Origin: Citrobacter amalonaticus
GTDB taxonomy: Bacteria; Pseudomonadota; Gammaproteobacteria; Enterobacterales; Enterobacteriaceae
Length of the DNA: 64,000 bases
Assembly (NCBI RefSeq): GCF_001559075.2
Contig: NZ_CP014015.2
Span: 4,588,001-4,652,000, forward strand
Reading direction: 5' to 3'
Part shown: positions 62,993-64,000 of the stretch, one piece after another
Layout: each line of letters starts with the position of its first letter
Numbering within the stretch: the first letter of the stretch is position 1
Made by a program: the position numbers and the translations under genes
The notes under the pieces: model-generated
Database searches by the model: none
Told to the model about the DNA's origin: nothing
What the model saw: the letters and a program-made list of their open reading frames with translations, nothing else

Positions 62993-64000
62993 ATGAGCGA
63001 TTTACGCAGGACGCGTCACGCCGTCAGTCGGTTAGCGGTCAATGTTTGCGCCCACGCCCTCTGGGTTAGCGTGCTGATGTGCGGCGTCCTGCTGGCAGGG
63101 ATCGCCATTGGCGAGACGTTTATTCCCTGGCAGCACGTACTCAACACGCTGGCAAATCATCTGTTTGACACCCATTATCCGGTTGATGCACTGGATGCCG
63201 GGATTGTCTGGAACTATCGCCTGACCCGTGCGCTGGTCTCCGCCAGTTGTGGCGCCTGCCTGGCCGTGTCGGGCGTGGTTTTACAGTCGTTACTGCGCAA
63301 TGCGCTTGCCGAGCCGTATCTGCTGGGCATTTCCGCAGGCGCCTCAACCGGTGCGGTGTTGGTTGCGCTGACCGGACTGGGTGCCGGGATGATCAGCATG
63401 TCGTTCGGCGCATTTGTCGGTGCCCTGACCGCCTTTTTGTTTGTGGCCCTTCTGGCGGTAGCGGCAGGCGGCAGGCAAGGCGGTGGGGTTACGACGCAAA
63501 TCATTCTCGCCGGGATTGCCAGCTCCCAGTTATTCAATGCGCTGACCTCACTGATCATCACCCGCTCTGCCAACGCGGAACAGGCACGCGGCATTATGTT
63601 CTGGTTGCTCGGGAATCTGAGCGGCGTCCGCTGGCCCGATGTGGTACTGGCAATCCCCACCGCGTTAGTTGGCGTTGCGATATGTTTCTGTTATGCCCGT
63701 CATCTGGATGCCTTCTCTTTTGGCGCGGAGTCCGCCGCCTCACTGGGGATTCCGGTAAAACGCACTCGTGGCGTGCTGATTGCCGCCGTAACCGGTATGA
63801 CGGCCATTATGGTCTCCATCGTCGGCGCAATTGGCTTTGTGGGACTGGTGATCCCTCACGCCGCCCGTCTGCTGGTAGGCAATCAGCACCATCGTCTGCT
63901 GCCTGTCAGCGCGCTGATCGGCGCCATTTTCCTGATCGTCGCCGATGTCATCTCCCGCACGCTTCTCCCCGGACAAGTTCTGCCCATCGGCGTCATTACG
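62993..64000 (+). CDS. FecCD-type ABC transporter permease, 5' part
   Basis: Open reading frame of 336 codons from ATG 62993 (AGGT upstream) to the window end without a stop; the family length is about 330-350, so little is missing. Multiple helices with the BtuC/FecD/FhuB signature RALVSASCGACLAVSGVVLQSLLRNALAEPYLLG (near residues 80-113) and the coupling-helix segment with AASLGIPVKRTRG. It is 65 bases after the binding protein and should pair with an ATPase gene beyond the window. Confidence 0.92.
   Translation, partial: MSDLRRTRHAVSRLAVNVCAHALWVSVLMCGVLLAGIAIGETFIPWQHVLNTLANHLFDTHYPVDALDAGIVWNYRLTRALVSASCGACLAVSGVVLQSLLRNALAEPYLLGISAGASTGAVLVALTGLGAGMISMSFGAFVGALTAFLFVALLAVAAGGRQGGGVTTQIILAGIASSQLFNALTSLIITRSANAEQARGIMFWLLGNLSGVRWPDVVLAIPTALVGVAICFCYARHLDAFSFGAESAASLGIPVKRTRGVLIAAVTGMTAIMVSIVGAIGFVGLVIPHAARLLVGNQHHRLLPVSALIGAIFLIVADVISRTLLPGQVLPIGVIT

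Overview
This window is a piece of an enterobacterial chromosome, most likely Citrobacter or a very close relative (inference). Almost every housekeeping protein reads as a close orthologue of the Escherichia coli/Salmonella gene, and the order follows the E. coli segment trpBA - ompW - yciCB - yciA - tonB - yciI - cls - opp - ychE - adhE - tdk - hns - galU - rssBA - ychJ - purU - tyrTV - nar - ychON - cha - kdsA/hemA - lolB/ispE - prs - dauA. It differs from E. coli by a few discrete gene insertions or replacements.

Layout. 1-5.5 kb: the end of the trp operon (trpB 3' end, trpA, terminator), a diguanylate cyclase with a small unknown gene, ompW under an FNR-type promoter, yciC and yciB. 5.6-12.7 kb: a Fur-boxed FepA/IroN-type siderophore receptor inserted between yciB and yciA, then tonB, yciI, yciY, clsA, yciU and a voltage-gated K+-type channel with a C-terminal zinc ribbon where E. 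coli has kch. 12.7-20 kb: the oppABCDF peptide importer and ychE. 20-30 kb: adhE, tdk, hns, galU, rssB, rssA, ychJ, purU. 29.4-30.5 kb: the stringent-type tyrT promoter drives one wrecked tRNA-Tyr copy, two intact tRNA-Tyr genes and 176-nt rtT-like repeats that end in a REP pair. 30.5-31.9 kb: an Lrp-type regulator divergent from an EamA exporter, inserted between tyrT and nar.

31.9-45.5 kb: the respiratory nitrate cluster narIJHG / narK / narXL with FNR sites and NarL heptamers. A 779-residue membrane patatin is inserted between narG and narK. 45.5-50.6 kb: ychO, ychN, a DUF1883-like small protein, chaC, chaB, chaA. 50.6-58.8 kb: the leftward hemA-prfA-prmC-sirB2-sirB1-kdsA operon, and rightward lolB-ispE and prs; the prs promoter and PurR operator lie inside ispE. 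58.9-64 kb: dauA, a GNAT acetyltransferase, then a cobalamin riboswitch leading into a periplasmic binding protein and a FecCD-type permease that runs off the window.

Functional threads. Anaerobic life: adhE, ompW, narGHJI, narK and possibly the corrinoid transporter carry FNR-like sites, and NarX/NarL add nitrate control. TonB-dependent uptake: tonB sits two genes from a Fur-controlled receptor. Translation termination: prfA and prmC (which methylates RF1) overlap, as in E. coli. Envelope and regulation: ClsA, LolB, KdsA, OppA, RssB and H-NS. I found no CRISPR array, insertion sequence, integrase or prophage. The least explained items are the nar-linked membrane patatin, the riboswitch-controlled transporter, the zinc-ribbon Kv channel and the recombined tRNA-Tyr copy.
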